DNA from: Sclerurus mexicanus
Lineage: Eukaryota > Chordata > Aves > Passeriformes > Furnariidae
Direction: 5' to 3'
Length of the DNA stretch: 64,000 nt
Assembly (NCBI GenBank): GCA_013396755.1
Contig: VWZF01002257.1
Coordinates: 122,386-186,385, forward strand
The notes beneath the pieces were generated by a model. It had not been told where the DNA came from. It ran no database searches and was given only the letters and a program-made list of their open reading frames with translations. A program made the translations under genes and the position numbers. Positions 12,253 through 24,700 of the stretch are shown piece by piece; position 1 is the stretch's first letter, and the number at the start of each line of letters is the position of its first letter.

Positions 12253-12901
12253 AGTCCTCTTCCTCACGTGGGGAGCTGGGGAAGGAGGGCAAGGCCTGCC
12301 AGGGAGCCAGGCATGGACCCCGCTGCACATCAACAAGCTCTTCCGTCTGCTCCACACCCCGTGCAGCCCCGTGCAGCTCCATGGATCCCCGTGCACCACG
12401 GCAGAGGGTCGGGCAGGGAGATAGATGCAAGCAGGAGGGCTGCAGGGAGATGTGAAAGTGGGAGGGCTGGGCATGGGTGCAGCGGGTCATTCTCTGGCAT
12501 TTTCTGCCCCACAACGCCCTACAAGGGAGGGGGGGATGCCAACAGCGCCTCTAATTCAAGCTGGAAGTCAAGCGGGTGCAATCCAAGCCGGGGGATGCCG
12601 CTTGCCCCACGGGATAACCTTTGGCAAATCCCTCAGCTCCCCGCGCTCCGCTTTAACACCCTCCAGCGCATCCTTCATCCTCAAACCCGCTCGGGCGGCG
12701 GATCACGCCGGCAGCCGAGCCCTCCGGAGAGGTGCTGGCATGAAAAGGGAGCGCGGCATCTCCGGGCACCCCCAGGTCGGGGCGGGCAGGGGTGGGATGC
12801 TCCCGCATCCCGAGCGCGGTCCCCCGGCCCGTTCCCTCGGCACGCAGCGATCCGGTTTGTTTATGTGTGGCCCCGGCTGGAGCAGCGGCGATCTGCCGTG
12901 G

Positions 12902-12911
12902 CTATATATAG
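12902..12911 (+). promoter_or_regulatory. TATA box / MEF2-like element
   Basis: CTATATATAG contains TATATATA and also fits the MEF2 consensus YTAWWWWTAR exactly. CpG-rich DNA lies directly upstream. About 32 bases downstream is 'ttcagcc', a passable initiator with CA at 12934-12935, the right spacing for a TATA-driven start. I find no clear gene or splice donor immediately after it. Confidence 0.4.
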
Positions 12912-13050
12912 CAGCGATGCTGTCATCCGAGTTCAGCCTGGCTGGGGAATTTATTTTCTGCAAAGGCTGGGAGGCGAATGGGCTGCAGACAGGCGTGGAA
13001 ATGCCAGGGCGGTGTGATTCCCTGTCTGTGCTGTCCGGGCTCACGAAAGG

Positions 13051-14889
13051 GAGTCGGGCACGGTTGTCCGGAGTGGTGGCCTTGTGATGGCAACAGGGAA
13101 TGTGTGAAGGGGCTGGAATTTGCCCCCTTGGCTCCCTGGGGCAGGGGTGGGCGTTTAAAAAGCGGTGCAGTGGTTGTGTGTCTCCATGTCTCCAGACAGG
13201 GAAGAGATTCCCTCCTCCTCAGACTCTCCTCTGCTGGGTCACCGGGCCGCTGTCCTAAGGGACCAGCCCCCAGATCCAAAAGGAGGAGGGAGAGAAGCAT
13301 CTGAAAGCCCCAACATCTGGTTGTAGATATTTTGGAGGCGGCAGCAGCTTGTCCTACAAGGGATGGCACCGGGAGAGCCGCAGCCCCCGTGGGCGCTCCG
13401 TCTGCTGCAGCCAACACAGGGGCATGATAAAGGCACCTCCGATTGCCCATCCCGAGGAAAAACAGGAAATAGGAAGGACGATGGTCCCCTGACTTGCAAA
13501 AAACAGGCAGATGGGCAGGGTGTTTTCCAAATGCGCTGTGAAAACCACGTTGCCGGAGGCACTCGCTGCGTGATAACTCCGTGTGGAGCAGGAATGTGGA
13601 TAAACCGGGCTGAAAAAAGTTTCTGAAGGGAGTTTTGTCCCAGCTGGGAAGGTTAAAAGTTAAAGGAGTGTTGCTGGAGCTGTTGTAGGATTTAAAATCT
13701 GCTTTGTGGTGAGGGGAGAACTGAGCCCAGCCATGCCCGGGGCTGTCAGGGAAATCCAGCAAACAAAGGGTGAAACCAGGAGATTTCTTGTTTCCCTTCA
13801 CAGAGGATCTTTCCCATTAGTCATTCCTGTCACAGGAGCTGGCAAACACGGTTATTATTTGAGGGATCTGAAGTGAAATGGAGGCACGAGGCCAGGAGCC
13901 CAGACATCCCTGCCCCTCTTATGGAGAGGAGCAGGCAGGGACCCCCCAGCCCGTCCAGCTCATCCCACCTCTGCTCCGTGGGGAAAGCCTTTGTACTGAG
14001 TCACTGGATTCATCCTCTGGTTGTGCTTTCCACAGCCTGGGAGTTGTTTTCGTGGAACCTGGTGCAGCGAGTGGGCATCCCTGGATGGTTGGTAAGGTCC
14101 AAACCGTCCCAGGATTCTGTGATTTGCACAGGACACAGTGGCACCAGGAGCCGTAGAGGTAGGCTGTGATGCTCCATCCTGGAGGTGGTGGTGGACCAGG
14201 CACTTTGAGACCCTGCAATAAGCTGGGTGGTTCCCAACATGGACCCAAAACTCAGCTCTGCCATCACCCCCAGGCCCCACGGTGGGGGGAAAGGACCACG
14301 CTGACACCTCCAGGGTGGGGCAAGAAGGTCCATGTCGCTCCTTAAACAGCAAGGAAAGCAAACACAAATGCTAAGGCAGCTATCAGGAAAGAGGGATGGC
14401 TTATGCCTTATAATCCAAGTTTGGCTGGAGCCAAGAGCTCTCCTGGCAGAGGGAGCTGAAAGTCCCCTTGAGCCACTGGAGGAGCCGCAGGAGCTCCCAT
14501 TCCATTCTCATCAGGCTCACAGGGATCTCAGCTGAGTTTCTCTCTCACAAAATTGGTATTTTGCCATGAATATGTGGATCCTGTTGGCTTTATCTGGTTC
14601 CTGAGTCACAGGGATGAGTTTTGTCTGAGTCTTGCTGGAATTTGACCCACCATGAGACTTGGTGGCCCTGTCTGCCTTCCACCTCCTCCCCGTGGCTGGC
14701 ATCTTCCTTCTCATATGTCTGCTTTGAGTCTGGGAATGGTCACAGAGGTTGGAAACACTTTGGGCTTTCCTTTGGGTTAAAGTAGGAGGGCTCATGGGAT
14801 AACATGACTCCAGCACATGGAGCCTCGCTGGAGAATGCAGACCATGGGCAGCCCTTGTGCTCAGAAGGATCTGGGATGATTTCACCTAC
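13051..14889. other. Non-coding DNA, no gene seen
   Basis: A 292-codon frame on the minus strand (12923-13801) reaches into this stretch but resembles no protein I know. Nothing else is supported. Confidence 0.5.
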
Positions 14890-15217
14890 AGCAGCCCCCC
14901 CTGAGCCTCCTTCTCTCCAGGCTGAGCCCCCCCAGCTCCCTCAGCCCCTCCTGCTGCTCCAGCCCCTTCCCAGCTCCCTTCCCTTCCCTGCACACGCTCC
15001 AGCCCCTCAGGGTCTCGCTTCTTTGAGGGTCCCAGAAGTGCCCCCAGGGCTGGAGGTGCCCCACCAGTGCCAGCACAGAAGGAGAGTCACTGCCCTGGCC
15101 CTGCTGCCACACCAGGGCTGGTACAGACCAGGTATCATTGGCCTTTTTGCCCGTCCGGGGTCATGTTCAGCCCCTGTGGACCAGCACCCCCAGCTCCTTT
15201 TGTGCTGGGCATTGGAG
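14890..15217 (-). mobile_element. CR1 LINE fragment (distal 3' region)
   Basis: It begins 'cccccctgagcctccttctc', then 'tccaggctgag', 'acgctccagcccctc' and 'gtcatgttcagcccctgtgg', ending 'ccagcacccccagctcctttt'. This is the reverse of the CR1 region upstream of the extreme 3' end. The first ~120 bases are almost identical to 25178-25290. Confidence 0.85.
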
Positions 15218-16089
15218 CCCGTTCTTCTTGCAGGAAGCCCAGGAAAAAGGCAATCATCTCATTAACACATGCTGCTCTTCACACAACCAACTTCCCAAAT
15301 ATTTATCAGCTGGAGAAACACACGGGCTTGGAAGTTGCCAAGTAACATAACAAGAGGCGCTTTTAAATAAATATATGTGCGTCTGCGGGTGGCGAATTAA
15401 CCAAATCCCTTGGGATGTGGCCCAAAGATATGTTTTTCTCTGGAAGCCCAGCACCAGTAATAAAAATAATGATCCAAGCCAGGAACAAAACCCGGGATAA
15501 GCAATGACTGCCTGCGTGTCCAGCACTGGGGGAAATTGGTTCCCTGCTGGGAATATCTGTGCAGTGATGCCCAACAGATCCAGTGCCTGCCAGGGACAAG
15601 CTGGGAGGAGGATGGGACGGGGGTGTTTATTTGCAGGGAGGGTGAGAACAAACCCAGTGCACTTGGTTGGGTCTCATCCTGCATCCATGTGCCTCTCCGA
15701 TGTATCCATAGGACCAGTCTTCTCTGTAGGCTCAGGATCTCAGGATACCTTGTTGTAGACCCTGTATGGCTCAGTAAATTTCCTTGTTTCCATCCCTCCA
15801 GCCTCAGGGCCGCATAGTAGGACTTCATGGACCTCTTTCTCTCCAGAGGGTGTCTATGTCCCATAAATCCAGCAGGAACATTGCTTGCCCCAGCCAGATG
15901 GCCAGGGTTTTCCTGACACTAAATCCTGCTAAATCCTTCTTGTGGGGCCACTCTGCAAGTTTTGGGGGTTAAGAGGGGAGTAAGTGCTGCCAGAAGAGAC
16001 AAGGTGGGTTTGTAGGTGAGCAGAGATCTCTCCCTGTTCCTTCTTCCCTGGGGAAACTCTGGCTTGTGGGGTTGGGATTTCATGGAATG
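15218..16089. other. Non-coding DNA, no gene seen
   Basis: An AT-rich stretch near 15290-15480 looks less repetitive than its surroundings. No gene is supported. Confidence 0.5.
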
Positions 16090-16475
16090 ATAGAGTCACA
16101 GAATGTTTTGGGTTGAGAGGGGACCTTAAAGCTCATCTTGTTCACCTTCCGCTAATCCAGGTTGCTCCAAGCCCTGTCCAACCTGGCCTTGGACACTTCC
16201 AGGGATCCAGGGGCAGCCACAGCTTCTCTGGACAACCTGTGCCAGGGCCTGCCCACCCTCCCAGCCAGCAATTCCTTCCTAATATCAGATCTAACCTTGC
16301 CCTCTATCAGGATGAAGCCATTCCCCTTGCCCTGTCACTCCAGGCCCTTTTCCAAAGTCCCTCTCCAGCTGTCCTGGAGCCCCTTTAGGCACTGGAAGGT
16401 GCTGGAAGGTCTCCCTGGAGTCTTCTCTTCTCCAGGCTGAACACCCCCAGCTCTCCCAGCCTGTCATCTCATTTG
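16090..16475 (-). mobile_element. CR1 LINE 3'-end fragment
   Basis: One of the longer copies, in reverse: 'agagtcacagaatgttttgg', 'ccaagccctgtccaacctgg', 'ggatccaggggcagcc', 'cttcctaatatc', 'cactggaaggtgctggaagg' and 'tccaggctgaac', ending 'cagctctcccagcctgtc'. Confidence 0.92.
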
Positions 16476-17543
16476 GTGGGGATGTTCCCACGTAAATCCA
16501 CTATCTTCTCCCCACTTTCACCAGAGAGGGTTTTGCAAGAGGGTTTTCATTTTGGGGCCATTTTGCTTTTATTGACTGAACCAAAACATCAGGAGAGACA
16601 ACCTGATAGGCAAAGTCAACTGGGTGAGCATCCCCCACGGGTTTGGGGGGATCCAGCACTGCTCAACCCGTTGGACCCAGGGCAAGGGAGCACGTGGAGA
16701 CAGACTGGCCAAAGTGATAGTGGTGGCTGCTGCCCAGAGAGGCTGTAGATGCCCCATCCCTGGAAACATTCATGGATGGGAGCTCCTCCCGAGCTCGCAG
16801 CCATGGCAGTGCCCTGCAGGCAGGAGCTGGAGATGATGCACAAGGGGAGGTCGGAGCTTTTATTAGCCCAGCTGCTGGAGCTGGAAAAAACAGCCCAGCT
16901 TTCGGGCACAGGAGCTCGTCTCCTTGTCCCTGCTTTCTAATTATATCAGCTGATCTAGTACAAGCTCCTTCCACTCCCCATGGACCGTTGCCTTCATTAC
17001 ATCCCCAGCTCTGCCCTTGGCAAGCACTTGGAGGAACAGCCAAGCCATCCCGATGGAGATGTTGGGATGGGAGGACTCAGCCAGTTCCCTGCAGTGGGGG
17101 CCTGTGCCTCCAGCAATGCCGGGAATTGCAGGGGGACAAGGGACAAGGGACAGGGACGCGGTGGTTTGTTTTGGCCAGATCATGTATCTTGCTTTCCAAA
17201 CTGTGGGGTGGAAAGCCAGGGAAGGCTGTCCCTGTTATGGGGATCAGCTGAGATGGATCCTCAGGGTGGCTTAGAGGATTAAAAACCACCCCAAAAATCA
17301 TAAGGGGTGCTGGGATGAGACAGGCAGAGCTGCACTCCCACAGCCCCCTGCACCCCACTGTGGTCACTGCCCAGGGCAGGGCTCTCTGGGAAAGACCAGG
17401 ACCTGTTCTTGGCTCAAATCCCTCCCTCCTCAAATAAACACATTTCTCAAAAGGCCTCTGCTAGGAGAACCCACATCTCCACCCGGTCTCAGCTCAGCGA
17501 GGCCATAAATACCTGTCTCCAGGAGCAGACTGAACACAGCCCA
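16476..17543. other. Non-coding DNA, no gene seen
   Basis: Open frames only; nothing recognisable. It leads into the 47-bp minisatellite. Confidence 0.5.
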
Positions 17544-18342
17544 TAAAGCTCAGCTCCCGTGCCAGGCTCAGGGAGACCCTAATGCTCCCTTAAAGCTCAG
17601 CTCCCGTGCCAGGCTCAGGGAGACCCTGATGCTCCCTTAAAGCTCAGCTCCCGTGCCAGGCTCAGGGAGACCCTGATGCTCCCTTAAAGCTCAGCTCCCG
17701 TGCCAGGCTCAGGGAGACCCTGATGCTCCCTTAAAGCTCAGCTCCCGTGCCAGGCTCAGGGAGACCCTGATGCTCCCTTAAAGCTCAGCTCCCGTGCCAG
17801 GCTCAGGGAGACCCTGATGCTCCCTTAAAGCTCAGCTCCCGTGCCAGGCTCAGGGAGACCCTGATGCTCCCTTAAAGCTCAGCTCCCGTGCCAGGCTCAG
17901 GGAGACCCTGATGCTCCCTTAAAGCTCAGCTCCCGTGCCAGGCTCAGGGAGACCCTGATGCTCCCTTAAAGCTCAGCTCCCGTGCCAGGCTCAGGGAGAC
18001 CCTGATGCTCCCTTAAAGCTCAGCTCCCGTGCCAGGCTCAGGGAGACCCTGATGCTCCCTTAAAGCTCAGCTCCCGTGCCAGGCTCAGGGAGACCCTGAT
18101 GCTCCCTTAAAGCTCAGCTCCCGTGCCAGGCTCAGGGAGACCCTGATGCTCCCTTAAAGCTCAGCTCCCGTGCCAGGCTCAGGGAGACCCTGATGCTCCC
18201 TTAAAGCTCAGCTCCCGTGCCAGGCTCAGGGAGACCCTGATGCTCCCTTAAAGCTCAGCTCTCGTGCCAGGCTCAGGGAGACCCTGATGTTCCCTTAAAG
18301 CTCAGCTCCCGTGCCAGGCTCAGGGAGACCCTGATGTTCCCC
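17544..18342 (+). repeat. 47-bp minisatellite, 17 copies
   Basis: The unit begins TAAAGCTCAG and repeats every 47 bases from 17544 to 18296 without any length change. Inner copies look identical. Variants sit only at the ends: copy 1 has CTAATG for CTGATG, copy 16 has CTCTCG and GATGTTCCC, and copy 17 has GATGTTCCCC. Each unit carries one CpG and a perfect inverted repeat (TCAGGG-AGA-CCCTGA). Identical inner and variant outer copies are typical of arrays kept uniform by unequal exchange or gene conversion. Confidence 0.98.
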
Positions 18343-21300
18343 ACGGCTCCGTCTCCTCCGTAATGTCAGTAATAAATCACTGCTGCCGAGCTGGGTCCTG
18401 GCCAGTCATTGCACAGCAGGACTTTGTTCCCCTCCTTCCTCCCTCCTTTCCACGGACTGCTGCGCTCTTCCTCCTGGCTGCTACGCTCTCCCTCCCTCCC
18501 GGTGGTTTTCCAAGCCCCAGGGGCTGATCTCTTGGAGGATCAGGGCGTCCCCGACACCCAGGAGTGGTTTTGGTGCTGCTGATCCCTGAAGTGGAAGGTT
18601 TTTCATCTGTTTTGTGCTCCGCTGCTGGCGCTTTGTGGGATCCTTGGCACGTTCCTTAACCCTGCAAAGCTAAGTTTCCCCCTGCCAGGCTGGGCTGCAG
18701 CCCCTCAAGGGATTGTATGGGGTGGGAACTAACCTGGGGTCTAAGAGGGGGTATTGAAAAACCTGGTCTTGTGTCACCTGCACGTGTTTGGGGTGGGCAA
18801 TCCCCCTGCAGGCAACAGCCAGTCTGTTTTCCACCAGAACCCGGACAAACTCATCTCCTGTGGCTCCAGACGGCTTTGTGACACCGCCAGGACCAACCAA
18901 ACCAACCCAGGGCCTGTTGACATTCCTCAGTGCCAGCCAAGGGCTTTATCTTCCCCCTCCCCGCTCTCAGGGGCCCAAATTAGCTTTTAATAATAATATT
19001 TAATTAAAAAAAATAAAAATCCCTGGGCAAACACGCCGGCCCTGGCGCCCGCCAGCACGGCAAACACTCACGGAGGGGGCACCAGGTGTGGTGCATTCCT
19101 GATAGCTGGGAAAGAAAGGAGGGATTATTTCCCTCTGGAGGAAACGTGCCGGGAGAGGAGGACTGGCTAGCCTGGCTCCAAGCGGGGCTGGGGTTGTGCC
19201 CAGCACTGTGGGAGGTGGGTATGTGGCTTTGGGAAGAGGTCCCTCAGCCAAGCCCCAAGGTCCGGAGGTGATTAATGGTGGCATTGCTTTGTTCCACGCG
19301 TTTCCTCCTGGCGGAGGTGCGGGATTTCAGGCGATAAAAGGGATCTGTTTATTTTAAAAACTAGTCCTACAAGTCACCTGAGCAGGCTCCCCGTGCCATG
19401 AATGCCCATGTGGCCAGCTCAGCTATCCCAGCGTCAGGTTTGTGGATGCATCCAGCACTCACGGGTTATTCCTCAAAGCTGGAAAACTTAATTTTTCCTC
19501 CTGTAATGAACTTTCCCATCGATCTGTCAATGTCTTTCCCCCTCCTCCTTAGCAGAGAAGCTGAGGACATGTAGGACAACGGTGTTAAAGCCCCAAACCC
19601 GGCTTTGACCGGGACAGAAAACAGGGAAAACCCTTTTCTTCACCATTCCGCCCTTGGCTTTGGAGCGCAAAGCAATTTTGCACCTCTCCAGGGTTTTAAA
19701 GACAGGCAGAGATTTGGGCTGCCGGATAATGTCTCTCTGGGCCAGCTGCTGTGATAAAACCAGGGCATCTGTCAGCTCCAGAGCCAGCAGCAAAGCTCCC
19801 CTCCCCAAAGTCCAGCACGGGGCTGCACAGAGGTGTCCCTGTCCTCCAAGGTGACACCAGCACACCACCCCCAGCCCGGTGCATCCCAGCGGGAGCCGTG
19901 TCTCTGTTTCACACCCCACTGTGGGAAGAGGAATCCCTTCATTTCCCTGGGACACTTATCCTCTAAAGATCTTGATTCCGGGGGCGAGCGACAAAAACAC
20001 CCTTTAAATCCATCACAGCGGGCTTAGGGCAGGATTAGCAGATGTCTCTGCAGGCTTTCCACCAGGCTCTGGCTCCGGCTGGGAGCTGTCCCATCCTCAG
20101 GACTCCATCCTGCTGGCGTTTCCCAAAGGAGGTGATGGCAGGCAGAAATGGAACAAGCCTGGCTCCAACTCCCATCAGGAGGTTGTTGCATCCCGAGCAA
20201 GCCCAGGCTCGCAACTCACTTCCAGAAGTGGTAATGAGTTTTCCTTGGAGAGCTGGTTCTGGTGTGGGTCGATGGTCTGGATGTCCCGTGGCCAGGGAGC
20301 AGAGAGCTCTTCCCAGGCTGTTTCACGCTGACATTTTCCAGGAGGGAGAAGCGCCCCCTGCTCCCCACCTTTGGGGAGGATGCCCTGCAGAGGAGCCTGG
20401 ATATTTCCCAGATGAAGAGCTGACTTCTCCCTCTCATCCCAACCTGCCTGACTGGTGGGCATCATCCCTATTTTCGTCATCCCCTTTGTGCCTGCAAGCA
20501 ATTACCGGGATCGCTTTCCATTCCCGACACTTTTCCTCCTTAATTTGTCTCAGGGATGTTTTTTTCCCCCTTATTCCCCTGCTACCCTCCACACCCCTCT
20601 CACCTCTCCCCATTTCCCATCTCCAAGGGCTTTTTGATCCCCCCAGGATGGCTTTACTCCAGCACACACAAGCTTGCATAATAGCTGTTGACACCGTAAC
20701 TTCATTTGAATCGATCTTGTTTGCTAATTAGCTGATTGCAGTAATTGGCATGAATTACCTTGGGGGATTCTGCCTCCCTGAGGGTGGCCAGTGGCCGGAG
20801 TGTCCCACATAAGAGGTGGGAATGGCAGCAGTGAGAGGGTTTCTGCTCCAGGGACACCTTTTATGGGTCTCCTGGTGACTCTTAGAGGTGCAGAGGAGTT
20901 ACAAGAGGAGAAGCACAGCCCGATACAGTGATTTTTAGCTCCTGGAATGCCTGAGAGGCACCAAAATTCCAAGGAGATCCAGCTATTATAGAGCTTAAAA
21001 TGGATTAATAAAGTTCCTGTTTATGGGATGAAGGGATGAGGGGATGTGACTCTTTGCTCTACCCCAAAACGTAACAGGAGATGACTCAAATACAGGGTTA
21101 AAGAGAAACCCAGTGAAGTGACTTTTCTTGGAGATCATAATTCCCTTGTTAAAATTCACTGCCCAAAAATTTATAGAGGACAAAACACCATTAGGTTGAG
21201 TGAGGAGGGACCAGGCAGTGTCATGGAGAGTGTCCTCTGATGGCATCAAACCATTTGGGGGGTTCCAAAGACAACCTCAGGTGGGAGAGACCCCTGAAAA

Positions 21301-21504
21301 GCTTTGAGGCTGGGGGGAAATGGGGAAGGATCAGTGAAATTCTCCTCTTTGGAGTCTTTCTTTCTCGAAGCACCGGCTGCACAGGGAGGATGGGAAGACC
21401 TCCAAGAAACCCAGCTGGAAGCAGCCCTGTCCCATCCCCTTTGCATCCAGTGAGGATCCAGCATTCCCCATCAAAAGCTTGATGTAAAAAGTTGTTTTTA
21501 CAAG
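18343..21504. other. Non-coding DNA, no gene seen
   Basis: It holds an A/T-rich tract (about 18985-19020) and a strongly conserved-looking AT-rich stretch (20640-20760). No gene is supported. Confidence 0.5.
20640..20760. promoter_or_regulatory. Candidate conserved non-coding element with homeodomain sites
   Basis: It carries a perfect palindrome GCTAATTAGC (20723-20732), a further TAATT core, ATCGAT, and non-repetitive AT-rich sequence between GC-rich neighbours. The type resembles deeply conserved vertebrate enhancers. No alignment was possible. Confidence 0.35.
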
Positions 21505-21735
21505 GGCAGGCAGGACACAGGGAATGGCTTCCCAGTGCCAGAGGGCAGGGCTGGGTGGGATATTGGGAAGGAATTGCTGGCTGGGAGGGTGGGCAGGCCC
21601 TGGCACAGGTTGGGCAGAGAAGCTGTGGCTGCCCCTGGATCCCTGGGAGTGTCCAAGACCTGGTCTAGTGAGAGGTGTGGAAAAGGCTGATCTTAAAGGT
21701 CCCTTCCAACCCAAACCATGATCGTCCAATAACTC
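21505..21735 (+). mobile_element. CR1 LINE 3'-end fragment
   Basis: Plus-strand blocks: 'gacacagggaatggcttccc', 'gggtgggatattgggaagg', 'ccctggcacaggttgggcag' and 'ggctgcccctggatccctgg', ending 'ggtcccttccaacccaaacc'. The terminal octamer is degraded. Confidence 0.92.
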
Positions 21736-24700
21736 ATTTTTTGACCAGAACAACCACGTCACTCCAAACCAAAGCCCCTCCCAGGAGCATATTTCCATCT
21801 GGGGAGCTGCCTGGGTCATCTAATACAACACGGCCCTGATGAAGTTGAATGAATCTGTGCAGTGCTGCTTTGCATGAGCCCTCTATTTATATTGACAGCT
21901 TCCCACGCTCCAGCCCTCCATTGCTGCATCACTTTCTGCCAGGCTGAACTGCATCATTCCAGCTCTTCTTCTTTTCTCCTGTTGTTTTTTTGGTGTTTTG
22001 TTTTTTGGTTTGTTTTGTTTTGTTTTTTTTTTTTTTTTAATGTTGCCCTGTGCTTATCATCTTTCCAGTCTTCTGGGATCAGAGAAAAGCCCAGGACTTC
22101 TTAGAGAGGATGAGCAGCGGGCCACACCACTTCTCATCCTTCTTCCACGGGACTCTTGGGAGCAAATTAATCTGAACCCACTGTTTAAAAATGTTTATCC
22201 TTAGGCCATGCCGTTGAGTGTCTTCCTGGGTTACTAATGGACTAGAAAGCACTTTTCTGTCCCTGTGCAATATGAGAACATCAGCCTGCTTTTTCCAAAG
22301 CCAGAACAGAAATTACTGAGCTTTTTTTTTCCTCCGTTGTTATCAGCAATTTTCTGATCTCCAGCTTGAGCACAGGGAACGCTGCTGCAGTTATTTCACA
22401 GCTCTTCATTTTGTAAAATCAAATTAAAAGCCGCTTCCTCCCTGTTGTCCATGAACCTCCAGGAGAGATCTGATATGGCCAGCGCTCGGGAAGGGGGTTC
22501 ATTCATTGCAAACTGAACTGCAGAGTAAATTCTATAAGTTTATTGAGCCAAAATACGAACGGTTTTCATCCTGGTAGCCACTTGTTATGTATTTTGGGCA
22601 GAGAAGATACAACCCCCAAAAAACTGGGGTCTCCAAGACCCTCTGACTCCCTGCCAAGAGGCCAGATGGTTGCCAGAGCTTCTATTCATTATTTTAAGAG
22701 GGTGAAGATATTAGCTGGGCATCCACCAGCTGAATAAACACCATAAACAGCTCTCAGCCACATGTAAAGCCATCAGTCACAGGGGACTGTGACGCTGTCA
22801 CCTTGCCATCTGTGGGGGTCCCTTCTGCCCTGAAACCACACAGGGTGGCCACAGGGCCCCCCAGGGCCAGGTGTCACTGCTGTAGCGGGTACAACCCACT
22901 TGTGCAGCCAGGTTTGCAGGGTGGCATCACCCGAGGCTCTTGTCCTCTGTGACCGTCCCTGGTGAATCCCGAGCCCCTGGCACAGGGAGAAGCAGGTGGT
23001 GGTGGATGCTCAGGGAGACCCTGATGGTTGAGTCCCCCAACACGCAAGAAGCAGCTGGACCCATCCACAACGTCTTGGCAGCACATGGGGACTTTGTGGT
23101 GACTTTCCTTTGCTGCAGCAGCGAGGTGAAGACCCCCAGGCAGCTCTTAAAAAGTCTGTGTTGGTCCTGGCCAGGACTGAGCTGGCCAGGAGATGATTAT
23201 CCCACTTTTCCTGCTGTGAAGGAGTTGTGCTGGTGGAGCTGTCATTGAACAGCTCTGTGAGGGACAAGTGACATGAGTGGGGGTGGCTGGATCATCTGAT
23301 CTTAGGGAGGAGCTGGGACAGGACACGGGGACTCGGCAGAGAAGAAACAGACCCTGCTTTTCCTCTCCAAAGGTTTGCAAGGTTGGACACAATGTAAGTT
23401 CCCTCCTCCCTCTCTTACCCAAACGAGCCACATCCCAAGAGGAATTCAATGCCGCGTTTGAATCCATTCAAAACACGTCAGGGTCAAACCTTTATAAATG
23501 CAACAAAGAAAACAAACCCGAAGACAAAAAGCTATTCTGGAGGAGGGCAGGGGAAGGAAGTGGCTCCCAAAATATCAATGACAGCCTTCCCTTTAACCCC
23601 AGCTGTGGGCTGGGGGTGTCTACACTGAGCAGGGCAGATGTGAGCACATCCTTCTGCACCTTCCTCTGGGTGGGAGAAGGTCCCAGTGACCACAGTGCAG
23701 AGTTTTGGGCAGGTTGGGTTAGGGCCAAGAGGATATGGGGGCTGGAGAGGGGACATCTCTTGGTGGGATGGCTCCTGCAGGGAGAAGGGGCTTGGCAGGC
23801 ACCAAAGGACCATGGACCCCCTGCTCTATCCCATCTCCTGAGGTCACCACCTCCCTGGCCAACAGGACCCCTGGGTCACCTTGTGGCTTTTAGAGGCTGT
23901 GTTTCTCCTGGCTGTGATCCCAGCTGGATGTCCAGAGGCAGCTGGAAAGACGACTGGTCTCCACATCTCCGAAATAATTTGGGTTGTGTTTTTCCTGCAC
24001 TTCTGCTCTTTAGCTGGAACTTCTAAGTGAGAGCCCACTAAGTGAGGCTTTTTGAGAGGGGCCTTTGAGCCATTCCCACGGGGGGTTAAAGCTCTGGCAC
24101 TCAGGAAGAGATGGGGGAGGACTTCAAGCTGGAGGACGGAGTGGGATTCAAACCAGAGACAACTGGAATCCACTTGGGTGGGAAAGGACACACACAAGGT
24201 CCGACTGCCTTCTGGGCATCCTATTCCAGTGGAAGAGGCACCTGCAGGTATAGAACCCCAAAAAGGACGCCAGGAAATCCCGGGAGAAGGAGAAGGGAGT
24301 GAGGATGCTCACTCAGCTCCCAGTCCTGTCAAGCCCATCTCTGCTGGGATGCTGACACATCCCAGCACCGTCTCTCACCCCACCAGCCTCACTGTGAAAG
24401 CCTCACCCTCCATGAGAGCAGGGCTGTCCCTCAGAGGGTGACCAGGGGTCACTCTGAGGACAAACACAGGGTCTGTGCAGGGAAAGGCAAGTTCCCCACA
24501 GCCCGTGACGTGTCAGGAGTTTGCGGTCTGTGACTGGGTGAGTCAACGTGAGCGGGAACAGTCCAGTTATTTTTAGGATCACTGACATTTGGGGGTGTTT
24601 AACCCCTCTCCCTCCTCCCTCAGCAGCATCTCAGCAGGACCTTGCTCATGGTGCAGCCACCTCAGTGGGGTCAAGGGCATCATCAGTGCAAGGCTGAGCT

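Larger units (their letters stand above)
10690..13050. other. GC-rich block with CpG-rich parts
   Basis: GC content is well above the surroundings and CpG is locally frequent (about 11140-11225, 11545-11910 and 12660-12900). The block includes an assembly gap, an approximately 95-bp tandem duplication and a TATA-like element. Long frames are open on both strands at once (for example 351 codons on minus and 242 on plus across 11459-12514). That fits the scarcity of stop codons in GC-rich DNA better than real proteins, and I recognise no domain. Confidence 0.6.

Noticed and set aside
12923..13801. 292-codon minus-strand frame
   Set aside because: No recognisable domain and no codon bias like the LZTS3 exons; it overlaps the GC-rich, stop-poor block.
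17544..18342. CRISPR-like array
   Set aside because: The 47-bp units are contiguous, with no unique spacers, in a vertebrate genome; it is a minisatellite.
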